Shown here: positions 39,087 through 47,588 of the stretch, one piece after another
How the letters are laid out: each line of letters starts with the position of its first letter
How positions within the stretch are numbered: position 1 is the first letter of the stretch
NCBI RefSeq assembly: GCF_009765355.1
Contig: NZ_VTHK01000039.1
Span: 20,268-84,267 of the forward strand
Length of the DNA: 64,000 bases
Source of the DNA: Amycolatopsis anabasis
Lineage (GTDB): Bacteria; Actinomycetota; Actinomycetes; Mycobacteriales; Pseudonocardiaceae
Reading direction: 5' to 3'
Notes under the pieces: model-generated
Seen by the model: the letters and a program-made list of their open reading frames with translations, nothing else
Told to the model about the DNA's origin: nothing
Databases searched by the model: none
Translations under genes and position numbers: made by a program

Positions 39087-40325
39087 TCAGTCGGCACGCG
39101 GGCCCAAACGGACGGGCAATGCCTTGACCTGGTTGATGAAGAACGACTCGGCGTGCGGCGCGTCGCCGACGATTTCCATCTCCGGATAGCGCTTCAGCGT
39201 CTCTTCGAGCATCAGCCGCAGTTCGAGCCTGGCGAGCGCGTTGCCCAGGCAGAAGTGCCTTCCGCCGGCTCCGAAAGCCTGGTGTTCTGGGTTGCGGGTC
39301 ACGTCGAAGCGGTCGGGGTCTTCGTACTTCTCCTCGTCGCGGTTGGCGGACGGGTACCACATGACGACCTTGTCGTCCTCTTTGATCAGCTGGCCGCGGA
39401 TCTCGACGTCCTTCGTGGCTGTCCGGCGCATCATCGAGAACGCCGGGAACATCCGCAGCGCTTCCTCCACCACGCTCGGGACCAGAGACAGGTCGTCGAG
39501 CACCTTCTGGCGTTCGTCCGGGTTCTCGATCAGTGCCTTCACGGCGCTCACATACGTCGCCATAGTGCTGTCGTTGCCCGCACCGATGAGCAGCAGGGTG
39601 CCGTACATGATCTCCTCGGCCGAGAGCGTCTGGCCGTCGATCTCGGCGTGCACGAGGATGCTGATCAGGTCGTCGGTCGGGTTCTCCCGCCGCGCCGCGA
39701 TCATCTCGGAGACCTCCGCCATCAGCGTCGGCAGAAGCTCGTTGACGTAGGCGTCGATCCCGCCGGGGTTCAGGTCCGGGTCGTCCCGCCCCATGTACCG
39801 CTTCATGTAGTCGGCCCACTTGACGTCCTCGGCTTCGGGGATGCCGAGAAGCCGGTGGATCACCCGCGCGACAATCGGCTGGGAGACAGCGCTCACCAGG
39901 TCGCAGGTCTCCTGGCCGTCGAGGCGGTCGAGCACGGAGACGACGATCGCGCGGATCCATCCCTCGTGCTCGGCGATCTTCTCGGCGGTGAAGCCCTTGA
40001 GGAAAAGCTGCTTGATCCGGTCGTGCTTGGGCGGGTCCATGCCGATGAACTCGGCGCGCGCGAACTCCAGCGGGATCTGGTGGTTGGTGATGTCGATGCC
40101 CCACCGCTCCGAGGAGAAGGTCTTCCAGTTCCTGCTCACCGCGGCGATGTCGTCCGCCTTGGTCAACGACCAGAAACCCTCTTCCTCGGGCAGCACGGGA
40201 ATGTCAGGCGACCAGTGCACCGGGCACCTCGCGCGGAGATCGCGGAAGATCCCGTGCGGCGGCCCGTCTTTCCACAGACCGAATTCGGCCAGCGTCAGGC
40301 GCTCCGGAATTTCGTCCGCGGCCAT
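39087..40325 (-). CDS. Cytochrome P450
   Basis: 412 aa from the ATG at 40325, which has GGAGGAAC just upstream; the open frame extends to 40391 without family similarity. The I-helix AGNDST is at 249-254, ExxR is Glu288-Arg291, and the haem ligand is Cys359 in FGAGGRHFCLG. It is a close paralogue of the truncated P450 at the left edge. No ferredoxin adjoins it. A weak TCCCCC-type box lies 86 nt upstream. Substrate unknown; it may use the ferredoxin at 27762. Confidence 0.93.
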   Translation of the reverse strand: MAADEIPERLTLAEFGLWKDGPPHGIFRDLRARCPVHWSPDIPVLPEEEGFWSLTKADDIAAVSRNWKTFSSERWGIDITNHQIPLEFARAEFIGMDPPKHDRIKQLFLKGFTAEKIAEHEGWIRAIVVSVLDRLDGQETCDLVSAVSQPIVARVIHRLLGIPEAEDVKWADYMKRYMGRDDPDLNPGGIDAYVNELLPTLMAEVSEMIAARRENPTDDLISILVHAEIDGQTLSAEEIMYGTLLLIGAGNDSTMATYVSAVKALIENPDERQKVLDDLSLVPSVVEEALRMFPAFSMMRRTATKDVEIRGQLIKEDDKVVMWYPSANRDEEKYEDPDRFDVTRNPEHQAFGAGGRHFCLGNALARLELRLMLEETLKRYPEMEIVGDAPHAESFFINQVKALPVRLGPRAD

Positions 40326-40410
40326 CTGTTCCTCCAGGTATCTCGGGGCCGATGCCGACGCGAACGTAAGCGCGGTGAGCATCGGAATCACCGGAGCGCG
40401 GACAACAGCG

Positions 40411-40423
40411 CCCTGTTGGGGGA
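40411..40423 (-). promoter_or_regulatory. Degenerate TCCCCC-type box upstream of P450
   Basis: Minus strand TCCCCCAACAGGG, 86 nt before the P450 start. It keeps TCCCCC and GGG but differs from the other boxes in the middle. Confidence 0.3.
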
Positions 40424-40468
40424 AGCGGTGCGGGCATAACCCAACCGGGCAATTCTCGGCGCACTTTC

Positions 40469-40545
40469 GGGGCCGATGCCCGCCGCGCCATCACCCTCGC
40501 CTTCGCCGAGGCAGGCGCGCACGTGGTCGCCGGGACCGGCATGCG
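40469..40545 (+). pseudogene. Remnant of an SDR gene
   Basis: The frame beginning at 40472 reads ADARRAITLAFAEAGAHVVAGT, the helix and second strand of an SDR Rossmann fold. The preceding glycine motif is lost and nothing recognisable follows. It lies between the P450 and the lipase gene, at the transition to the TetR-controlled island, and may mark a recombination joint. Confidence 0.4.
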
Positions 40546-40564
40546 CGGCAAAGCCTTTCCGGGG

Positions 40565-41530
40565 TCAGCGCGCGTAGTCCGGCAGTGGAGGCTCGGAGGT
40601 GGTGAGTGGCCGGGTGAGCCAGTCCACGGCACCGGCTGCTCCACCTCCGAGGAAGCCGACCAGGCCGGTGAGATCGATCCGTGGCAGGAAGGGTGTCGCG
40701 CACAACGCGAGCCGGTTGCCGATGCGACGCGGATCGGCGGGGCCCGGATGAGTCAGGGCGTCCATCGCGAGGGCATAGGCCACGCTGTCGGCGATGATCG
40801 CCATGTGCTCGACGATCCTGCCCGGACAGATCGACTGCACTGACACGTTGCTGCCGCCCGGGATGTTGCTCGCGGCGGGTTGCGGAAACACGATCTCGTC
40901 GAGCTGTGTCCACACGTTGGTGTACGACACGCCGGGCGGCAGCCCGCCCTGATGCAGGCGGTCGAGGTAGGTAGAGCCGAAGCCGACCTGCCAGGTGATG
41001 TCGGCGCACGCCCCGACCGCGCACAGGATGTTGCCGAGCTGGGTTCCGTTCACACCCGGCGCGAGCCCGATGTAGTCGTCCACGGCCGCGCGCACGTCCG
41101 GCCAGAACTTCATGGCCCACAACGGATGCGACCCGCCCTGGCTGTGTCCGATCACCGAGACTTTCTGCCTGGAGAGGTCCCGGGCCTTGCGGATCGCGTA
41201 GACCATGTAGTCGGCCGCATGGTAGATGCTGGTCACCGACCGGCCGGGCAACCTCACCGTGCAGACCGCGAAGCCGGCGGCTGGCAGCGCACGCCGGTAG
41301 TTCCAGGACCATACCTCCGTCGCCTCGCTGAAGGTGCCCGGTACCAGCACCACCGTCTTGCGGTCGGTGGCGCTCGGATCGCACTTCACTGCCGCATCGA
41401 GCACGTCGACGGGTGTGTGCAGCGGTGGGCCGTCGTCGGCGACTGCCACACCGTTGCCCGACAGCAGCACGGCCACGGACAGCAGGGACACCAGCGCGGC
41501 GCACAGCCGCCGTACGTTACGGCTGCGCAT
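40565..41530 (-). CDS. Secreted lipase, CalB-like alpha/beta hydrolase
   Basis: 321 aa from ATG 41530 (CGAGGACC upstream; ATG 41554 is in frame). The signal peptide has basic residues and then LCAALVSLLSVAVLLSG, with likely cleavage after AVADD or near it. The mature part shows TVVLVPGTFSEATEVWSWNY, the nucleophile elbow GHSQGG and LAPGVNGTQ, as in lipases related to Candida antarctica lipase B. It would hydrolyse esters outside the cell. Its start overlaps the end of the acyl-CoA ligase gene by 14 bp, linking extracellular ester hydrolysis with CoA activation of the released acid (inference). Confidence 0.88.
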   Translation of the reverse strand: MRSRNVRRLCAALVSLLSVAVLLSGNGVAVADDGPPLHTPVDVLDAAVKCDPSATDRKTVVLVPGTFSEATEVWSWNYRRALPAAGFAVCTVRLPGRSVTSIYHAADYMVYAIRKARDLSRQKVSVIGHSQGGSHPLWAMKFWPDVRAAVDDYIGLAPGVNGTQLGNILCAVGACADITWQVGFGSTYLDRLHQGGLPPGVSYTNVWTQLDEIVFPQPAASNIPGGSNVSVQSICPGRIVEHMAIIADSVAYALAMDALTHPGPADPRRIGNRLALCATPFLPRIDLTGLVGFLGGGAAGAVDWLTRPLTTSEPPLPDYAR

Positions 41531-43167
41531 AGAGGTCCTCGATTTCCGCCGCATACTTCCGGCTGATCGGCTTGCGCTTGAGCTTCGACGTCGGGGTCAT
41601 CTCGTCGCCGCCGGGCTCCCAGTACGTCGGGAGAACTGCGAACCTCTTGATCTGCTCGACGCGGGACAGCTTCTGGTTGCCAGCGTCCACACTGGCCTGG
41701 ATCTCCGTGCGTACCCGCGCGTCCTTGCACAGCACGGCGGGATCGGCGTCCACGCCGATGCGCGCGGCGAACGCGGTGGCGGCGTCGGGATCGAGGGTGA
41801 TCAGCGCGACGTTGTACGGCCTGCCGTCTCCGACCGCCATCACCGGCCCGATCAGCATCGAGCCCTCCGAGATCGCGTGCTCGATGTTGCTCGGCGACAT
41901 GTTCTTGCCGCCGGCGTTGATGATCAGCTCCTTCTTCCGGTCAACGATCATGAGATAGCCGTCGTCGTCGACTGTGACGATGTCGCCGGTGCGCAGCCAG
42001 CCCTCGGGATCGATGGTCTCCGCGGTCTTCTCCGGGTCGTTCCGGTAACCCCGCATCAGCCACGGTCCGCGCACCAGCAACTCGCCGTCGTCCAGCACGC
42101 GCGTCTCGAGACCGGGGAACGGCTTGCCGACGGTGGCCTGCTTGGCCTCCGCGGGGGACGTACCGGTGGCGAGGCCGCATTCGGACATGCCCCACACCTC
42201 GCTCACCGGCACGCCGAGCTTCCGCATGAACGCGTAGACGTGCGGCGGAATGGCGGCCGCACCGGACAACGCCCACTTCAACCGGTCGAAGCCGATCTTC
42301 GCGCGGATGGCGTCGACGACCTGCGGCACATCCGCCGCGAAACCGGCCGCCACCTGCTCATCGGCCTGCACCTGTGTCTCGATGCCGAACTTGAGCTTCT
42401 CCCACACCCGGGGCACCGCCGCGAAGATCGTCGGCCGCACTGTCGCCAGCGTCGGCGCCAACTGCCGGAGGTCGGCGATCGTCGTGATCTCCGCGCCATG
42501 CAGCATCGTGAAGTAGTGGGTGAGAAACCGGTCGGCCGCGTGCGAGGACGGCAGGTAGGAGATGCCGACGTCGTCACCGGTCATCGGGAACGCGCTGTCC
42601 ACCGCCGCGGCCAGGGCCAGCGCTCCGCGGTGGGTGTGCTCCACGCCCTTGGGCGGGCCCGTCGTTCCGGACGTGTAGATCAGGCACAGCACGTCTTCGG
42701 GGGCCACCGCCCGCCACGCACTCTCGAAGTCGAATCCGGCGGCGGGTCCGAGCTCGTCGACGTCACCGTCCTCGACCACCAGCAGGTGCGCCAGCCGAGC
42801 GCCGGAATCTCTGATCCTGTCGGCGAACCTGCGCTCGGTCACCATGATCTTGGTATCCGCGTGGTCCAGGAGATACCTGATCTGATCCACCGAACTGGTG
42901 TTGTAGATCGAGAAGGTGGTCGCGCCGAGGTGCGAGGCCGCGGCCTTCGGTCAGGTTGAACTCCGGCCGGTTGGTCAACATCTGCGCGAACGTGTCGCCG
43001 CGCCCGAGGCCCAGTGCGGCAAGGCCGCCCGCGATCCGTCGCACGTGGTCGGCGTACTGGCGCCAGGTCAGGTTCACGCTGCCGTCCGGCGTGCGCAGCG
43101 CCATAGCCTCCGGACGGACCGCGACGGTCCGCTGGAACGCCTCGGGCAAGGTGCGCGGCTCGGCCAT
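41517..43167 (-). pseudogene. Long-chain acyl-CoA synthetase, frameshifted
   Basis: AMP-forming ligase that would be about 550 aa. The N-terminal part (from ATG 43167, MAEPRTLPEAFQRTV to MLTNRPEFNLTE) and the rest (YNTSSVDQIRYLLDHAD onward, with LIYTSGTTGPPKGVEHTH for ATP binding) are in different frames. One extra base near 42943-42950 accounts for the break; removing it restores a continuous AAASHLGATTFSIYNTS-type sequence. It is either a recent inactivation or a sequencing error, since both halves are otherwise intact. A TetR-type operator overlaps its promoter at 43223-43238. Confidence 0.85.
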
Positions 43168-43473
43168 CCTCGGCCTCCTCAGCTCGGTGGGGCTTCTGCG
43201 ACCCAGTTCACACTATGCGGCCGACCGCACGTACAGTCAAGCCTTGAAGTCGGAGTCAACCAGAGCGGTTCGTTCGTGCCCTGTCGGTGACGGCAACCGG
43301 CCTTGGCACACGCTCACGTCGGGACCGGTGATCGCCCGGATCGCACCTAACACCGAGCGGACATCGTCCTCACCGCGACGGGCACCCCGGTCATGGCCGC
43401 GGGTGGCCGACGGTGCGACTGTGCCCCGGACGAGCGCTGGAGCCAGCCTCTACGGAACGTGGTGGCGCTCGAC
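43168..43473. other. 306-bp intergenic region with acyl-CoA synthetase promoter
   Basis: Holds the operator at 43223-43238. On the minus strand, TTGACT and CATAGT are separated by 17 bp and overlap it. The long leader carries GAGGAGG upstream of the ligase start. No gene is evident between this and the TetR stop. Confidence 0.6.
43223..43238. promoter_or_regulatory. TetR operator A (acyl-CoA synthetase promoter)
   Basis: Minus strand GACTGTACGTGCGGTC, 56 nt from the ligase start. It overlaps a predicted -35 (TTGACT) and spacer, so a bound repressor would block RNA polymerase. Confidence 0.65.
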
Positions 43474-44148
43474 TCAGGTGCCCTGGACCTCGGTGGACTC
43501 TTCGAGGCACTCGCGTACGGCGGTGACGATCGGGCCCTTCGGGTCGGCCAACCGGGCGACCGGTAGCCGGTCCAGCAGCAGTCCGCCCAGGACGAGGTCG
43601 ACGAAGGACGCGCCGACCTGCTCGGGGCGTAACGCTCCCTCGGGGTCGAACCACACCCACATCCACTGCAGCGAGCCCCAGATCTGCAGCGTCGTCAGCT
43701 CCACGTCGACCTCGCGGAACACTCCGGACTCGATACCGCGGCGCAGCTCGGCGACTGTCAGCTCCTGCATCTCGGTGCGCAGCTTGCGCACCTCGCGCAT
43801 CTGCGGATCGTCGGCGAGTTGCACGACCTCGCGCTGGGTGGCCACGGTCGCGTCCCGGTCCACCACGTGCAGCAGCGCCGATGCGTACACGATCGCCGCG
43901 ATGCGCTCCTGTGGCGCCTCGAGCCGCTCCCACATCCGGCGCACCGCGCTCAGCTGGCGGCGCATGTAATTCTCTTCGAGCTCGCGCAGCATCTGTGCCT
44001 TGGTGCCGAAGTGGTGCACGATCGTGCCCTTCGACATGCCCAGCTCGCCCGCGATGTCCCCGAGGTTGGTCAGTTCGTACCCTCGCTCGGCGACGTGCCG
44101 GATGAACGTCGCGTGGATCTCGTCTCGCCTGCCCGCCGGTCTGGCCAC
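43474..44148 (-). CDS. TetR-family repressor of the 41-61 kb island
   Basis: 224 aa. The N-terminal helix-turn-helix is in YELTNLGDIAGELGMSKGTIVHHFGTK (quoted in part: LGDIAGELGMSKGTIVHHF), with a C-terminal ligand-binding half rich in aromatic residues (LQWMWVWFDPEG). AGGAGGTGGGTC precedes the GTG start at 44148. Six near-identical 16-bp palindromes occur in this island, one of them directly upstream of this gene. It is therefore the obvious candidate to bind them and to control itself (inference). The inducer is unknown; an acyl-CoA or alcohol from the pathway is likely. Confidence 0.9.
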   Translation of the reverse strand: MARPAGRRDEIHATFIRHVAERGYELTNLGDIAGELGMSKGTIVHHFGTKAQMLRELEENYMRRQLSAVRRMWERLEAPQERIAAIVYASALLHVVDRDATVATQREVVQLADDPQMREVRKLRTEMQELTVAELRRGIESGVFREVDVELTTLQIWGSLQWMWVWFDPEGALRPEQVGASFVDLVLGGLLLDRLPVARLADPKGPIVTAVRECLEESTEVQGT

Positions 44149-44171
44149 GACCCACCTCCTGGCATCAGGCT

Positions 44172-44187
44172 AACCGTACGCGCGGTC
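44172..44187. promoter_or_regulatory. TetR operator B (tetR promoter, autoregulation)
   Basis: AACCGTACGCGCGGTC, 24 nt upstream of the TetR start; its last base is the final base of the aldehyde dehydrogenase stop codon. TAGCCT beside it is a plausible -10. Confidence 0.65.
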
Positions 44188-45629
44188 TACGGTACATAGA
44201 TTGATTTGACTTGCTGGTACGCGGTCAGCCCTTCGGGTCCCAGTTCGCGTCCGAGACCGCTGGCTTTGACGCCGCCGAACGGTGCGCCCGGGTCCATCGT
44301 GTAGCCGTTGACGCCGATCGTTCCGGTGCGCACGCGGCGGGCGATCGCGGTGCCGCGATCGAGATCCTCGGTCCACACGGTGCCGCCGAGTCCGTAGTCG
44401 GTGTCGTTGGCCATTCGCACCGCGTCGTCGTCGCCGTCGTGGGGGATCATCGCCAGCACCGGCCCGAAGATCTCCTCGCGGGCGATCGTGTGGTCGTTGC
44501 GGACGTCGGTCACGATCGTCGGCTCCAGGTACCAGCCGCGGTCGAATCCGGCCGGGCGCCGTCCTCCGGTGGTGATCCGCCCGCCTTCGGCGACCGCCTT
44601 GGCGAGGTAGGCCTCGACACTGTCGCGCTGCGCCTGGGTGGCCAGCGGGCCGATCGCGGTCGTGGGGTCCAGCGGGTCGCCGATGCGCAGCGCGGACGCG
44701 AGGGCGGTGAACGCGTCGACCACCTCGTCGTAGCGGGCGCGCGGGGCGAGGATCCGGGTGGTGATGTAGCAGCTCTGCCCCTGGTTGAGCAGGCTGGTGG
44801 CGAACGCCTGCTTCAGCACCGCGTCCAGGTCGGCGTCGTCGAGGATGATCGCCGCCGACTTGCCGCCCAGCTCGAGGGTGACCGGGCGCAGCAGTCGCCC
44901 GCAGGTCTCGGCGATCGAGCGGCCGGCCGCGGTGGAGCCGGTGAAGGCGATCTTGTCCACGTCCGGGTGCGCGACCAGGTGCGCGCCGGCGCCCCGGCCC
45001 GACCCCGGCACGATGTTGAGCACGCCGGGCGGGAGTCCCGCCGCGACGGCCGCCTCGGCGACCGCCATCGCGTCCAGCACCGTCTCCGACGACGGCTTGA
45101 GCACGACCGTGCACCCGGCGGCGAGTGCGGGCGCGAGCTTGAAGAAGGTCAGCGTCTGCGGGAAGTTCCACGGCACGATCGCGCCCACCACACCGATCGG
45201 ATCGCGCCGGACCAGCGTGCCGCCCGCCACCAGCGATCGCCGCCGCTCCTCTGCGGCCGCGTTCGCCATGAGCCCGGCGTAGTACCGCACGAGTGTGGCC
45301 GGCACCGCCCCCTCCGTGTGCTTGCCGACGCGGACCGGCATGCCGTTCTGGCTGCTCACTCTGCGGACGATCTCCTCACCGCGCGCGGCCAGTTCGCCGG
45401 CGAACCGCTCCAGCGCGTCCGCGCGCTCCTTCGGTGTCCAACTCGCCCAGCCCGCCGGATCGTCGAAGGCCCGGCGCGCGGCCGCGACGGCGTGGTCGAT
45501 GTCCGCTTCGTCACCGGCCGCGACGTGGCCGAGCAGTTCCTCGGTCGCCGCCGAGCGCACCGCGATCCGCAGCGGCGTGGACGGTGTGCGCCAGTCGCCG
45601 TCGATGAACAGGGACGGGTACTCGTACAT
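44187..45629 (-). CDS. NAD(P)-dependent aldehyde dehydrogenase
   Basis: 480 aa. Asn of VPWNFPQT, Glu253 in TLELGGKS and Cys287 in NQGQSCYIT form the catalytic site. The protein groups with broad-specificity aldehyde dehydrogenases. It is coupled by TGATG to the alcohol dehydrogenase upstream, giving an alcohol-to-aldehyde-to-acid module under operator C. The ATG at 45629 begins MYEYPSLFIDGDW, the usual N-terminus; a longer open frame upstream is inside the alcohol dehydrogenase gene. Confidence 0.92.
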   Translation of the reverse strand: MYEYPSLFIDGDWRTPSTPLRIAVRSAATEELLGHVAAGDEADIDHAVAAARRAFDDPAGWASWTPKERADALERFAGELAARGEEIVRRVSSQNGMPVRVGKHTEGAVPATLVRYYAGLMANAAAEERRRSLVAGGTLVRRDPIGVVGAIVPWNFPQTLTFFKLAPALAAGCTVVLKPSSETVLDAMAVAEAAVAAGLPPGVLNIVPGSGRGAGAHLVAHPDVDKIAFTGSTAAGRSIAETCGRLLRPVTLELGGKSAAIILDDADLDAVLKQAFATSLLNQGQSCYITTRILAPRARYDEVVDAFTALASALRIGDPLDPTTAIGPLATQAQRDSVEAYLAKAVAEGGRITTGGRRPAGFDRGWYLEPTIVTDVRNDHTIAREEIFGPVLAMIPHDGDDDAVRMANDTDYGLGGTVWTEDLDRGTAIARRVRTGTIGVNGYTMDPGAPFGGVKASGLGRELGPEGLTAYQQVKSIYVP

Positions 45630-46738
45630 CAGGACTCCTCGCTGGGCAGCAGCACCGGCTTGACCACGGTTCCCGACTTCATAGCCTGCTCGGCCTCGTT
45701 GATCTTCTCCAGTCCGAAGGTGGTGATCAGCCGGTCGAACGGGAACCGGCCCTGCCGCCACAACGCGATCAGCTTGGGGATCAACGACTTCGGCACCGCG
45801 TCGCCCTCCAGGATCCCCTTCACGGTGCGGCCGAGCGCGAACTGCTCGGCCCGCAGCGCGAGCTTGCCGTGCGGGGTGCCGACCAGGCCGCACACGCCGC
45901 GCATCCGCAACGCGTCGACCGCCGAGGAGATCACCTCCGGTCGGCCGGTGGTGTCCAGCGTGCAGTCCAGCCCGCCAGGCACGGCCGCACGCAACCGGCC
46001 GGCGAGATCGCCGTCGCGGCCGTCGATCGTGTGCGTGGCACCGAGTTCGGCGGCCAGCCGGAGCCGGTCGGGATGGACGTCCACCGCGACGATCGTCGCG
46101 GCCCCGGCCACCGTCGCGGCCATCACGGCGCACAGCCCGACCGTGCCGGTGCCGAACACCGCGATGCTCGATCCCGGTCGCACGGCGAGGGAATGGAACA
46201 CCGCGCCCGCGCCGGTCAACACGCCACAGGACAGCGGACCGAGCTTGTCCAGCGGCAGGTCGGGGTCGACCTTGATCGCGTTGCGGGCCGCGACGACGGT
46301 CTTCGTGGCGAACGAGCTCTGCCCGAACCACCGCCCCTGCACGGGTTCGCCCGCCGAGTCGCGCACGGTGGTCGGCCGGTCCGCGCGGAACCCGGACATG
46401 TTGCGGGGCCAGAACTCGTCGCAGTACGCGGGTTGCGCGGCGAGGCAGTTGACGCAGTCACCGCACGAGTCGAACGTGAGCACCACGTGGTCGCCTTCGA
46501 GCAGACCCGCCACCCCAGCGCCGACGGCCTCCACCACGCCGGATGCCTCGTGCCCGGCGACGATCGGCGGGCGCACCACCGGCGTGCGGGGCAGCATGTC
46601 CGTGTGGCAGAAGCCGACCCCGGCGACACGCACCACGATCTCACCGTGCCCCGGTGGGTCGAGCAGGACATCGTCCAGCTCGAACGGTCCGTCCGCCGTG
46701 CGCAGGACCGCGGCCATTGCGCGTACGTGTGCCGTCAT
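45629..46738 (-). CDS. Zn-dependent aryl/allyl-type alcohol dehydrogenase
   Basis: 369 aa medium-chain dehydrogenase. Catalytic zinc ligands are Cys44 (FCHTD) and His63-Glu64 (AGHEAS). The structural zinc loop is CGDCVNCLAAQPAYC and the NAD motif is VFGTGTVGLCAVMAA. LSCGVLTGAGAV and the long middle section resemble benzyl-alcohol and geraniol dehydrogenases (inference). It stands first in a two-gene operon with the aldehyde dehydrogenase. The start lies 13 nt from operator C, which it shares with the divergent enoyl-CoA hydratase gene. Confidence 0.9.
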   Translation of the reverse strand: MTAHVRAMAAVLRTADGPFELDDVLLDPPGHGEIVVRVAGVGFCHTDMLPRTPVVRPPIVAGHEASGVVEAVGAGVAGLLEGDHVVLTFDSCGDCVNCLAAQPAYCDEFWPRNMSGFRADRPTTVRDSAGEPVQGRWFGQSSFATKTVVAARNAIKVDPDLPLDKLGPLSCGVLTGAGAVFHSLAVRPGSSIAVFGTGTVGLCAVMAATVAGAATIVAVDVHPDRLRLAAELGATHTIDGRDGDLAGRLRAAVPGGLDCTLDTTGRPEVISSAVDALRMRGVCGLVGTPHGKLALRAEQFALGRTVKGILEGDAVPKSLIPKLIALWRQGRFPFDRLITTFGLEKINEAEQAMKSGTVVKPVLLPSEES

Positions 46739-46751
46739 GACAACGATGATA

Positions 46752-46767
46752 GACCGTACGGCCGGTC
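46752..46767. promoter_or_regulatory. TetR operator C, divergent promoter
   Basis: GACCGTACGGCCGGTC in the 52-bp gap between two divergent genes. Toward the right, TGCTAACCT (46776-46784) is an extended -10 exactly 6 nt before ATG 46791. Toward the left, TATCAT stands 7 nt before the ATG at 46738. Both imply leaderless or nearly leaderless transcripts. Confidence 0.7.
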
Positions 46768-46790
46768 AGCAACAATGCTAACCTCGTCGC

Positions 46791-47564
46791 ATGCACACTC
46801 CCCCGATTCGGATCCACCGTCCCTGCGAGGGCGTGGCCGTCGTCATGCTCGACCGTCCGCACCGGCTCAACGCGATGCGGCCGTCCACCATCGGACCGCT
46901 GGTGGAGGCGTTCGAGGTGCTGGCCAACGACGAATCCACCCGCGCGGTGGTGCTCACCGGTGCCGGACGCGGGTTCTGCACCGGAATGGACCTGGGCGCG
47001 CTGGAAGAGATGGCGCCCATCGACGTCGAGTCCCAGACGGCGTGGATGCGCGATCTGATGCGCGCCTCGATCCTGCTGGACTGGTTGCCACAGCCCACGA
47101 TCGCGGCGGTCAACGGCCCGGCGACGGGCGGCGGATTCGGCTACGCGATGGGCTGCGACATCCGCATCGCGTCACGTTCGGCGTTGTTCTCGGCGACCTT
47201 CGCCCGCATGGCGATGGGCCCGGACGCCGGGCTGTCGCACTCGCTGCCGCGGGCCGCCGGGTACGCCCGCGCACTGGAACTGCTGCTGACCGCCGACGTG
47301 GTGGACGCCGACGAGGCGCTGCGGCTGGGCATCGTGTCCCGGGTCGTGGAGGACGCCCAGGAGACGGCGATCGAGTTGGCGAAGCGGATCGCGGCCGTAC
47401 CCGGACACGCCAGCCGATCGATCAAGCGGACGCTGCGCCAGTCCCTGGCGACCGATTTCGAAGCGGCCGTCGACACCGAGGCGCGGGCGCAGGCCGAGTT
47501 GATCTGCCACCCGGACTGGATGGCCAACGCCACCGCGTGGCTCGCCAAACACGGCGGCAGGTGA
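46791..47564 (+). CDS. Enoyl-CoA hydratase/isomerase family protein
   Basis: 257 aa crotonase fold. The oxyanion-hole segments are AVVLTGAGRGFCTGMDLGAL and AAVNGPATGGGFGYAMGCDIRIAS. In the second segment the position of the usual catalytic Glu after the GG pair is not clearly acidic, so isomerase, hydrolase or lyase activity is possible. No ribosome site is needed if the transcript is leaderless, as operator C suggests. It is a single-gene unit convergent with the P450. Confidence 0.85.
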   Translation: MHTPPIRIHRPCEGVAVVMLDRPHRLNAMRPSTIGPLVEAFEVLANDESTRAVVLTGAGRGFCTGMDLGALEEMAPIDVESQTAWMRDLMRASILLDWLPQPTIAAVNGPATGGGFGYAMGCDIRIASRSALFSATFARMAMGPDAGLSHSLPRAAGYARALELLLTADVVDADEALRLGIVSRVVEDAQETAIELAKRIAAVPGHASRSIKRTLRQSLATDFEAAVDTEARAQAELICHPDWMANATAWLAKHGGR

Positions 47565-47588
47565 TCGCTCCGCCGGTCGCGTCGCCCC

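Noticed and set aside
44172..44187. Operator B as part of the aldehyde dehydrogenase terminator
   Set aside because: The same 16-bp palindrome recurs five times in promoters, so an operator role for the TetR gene is more likely.
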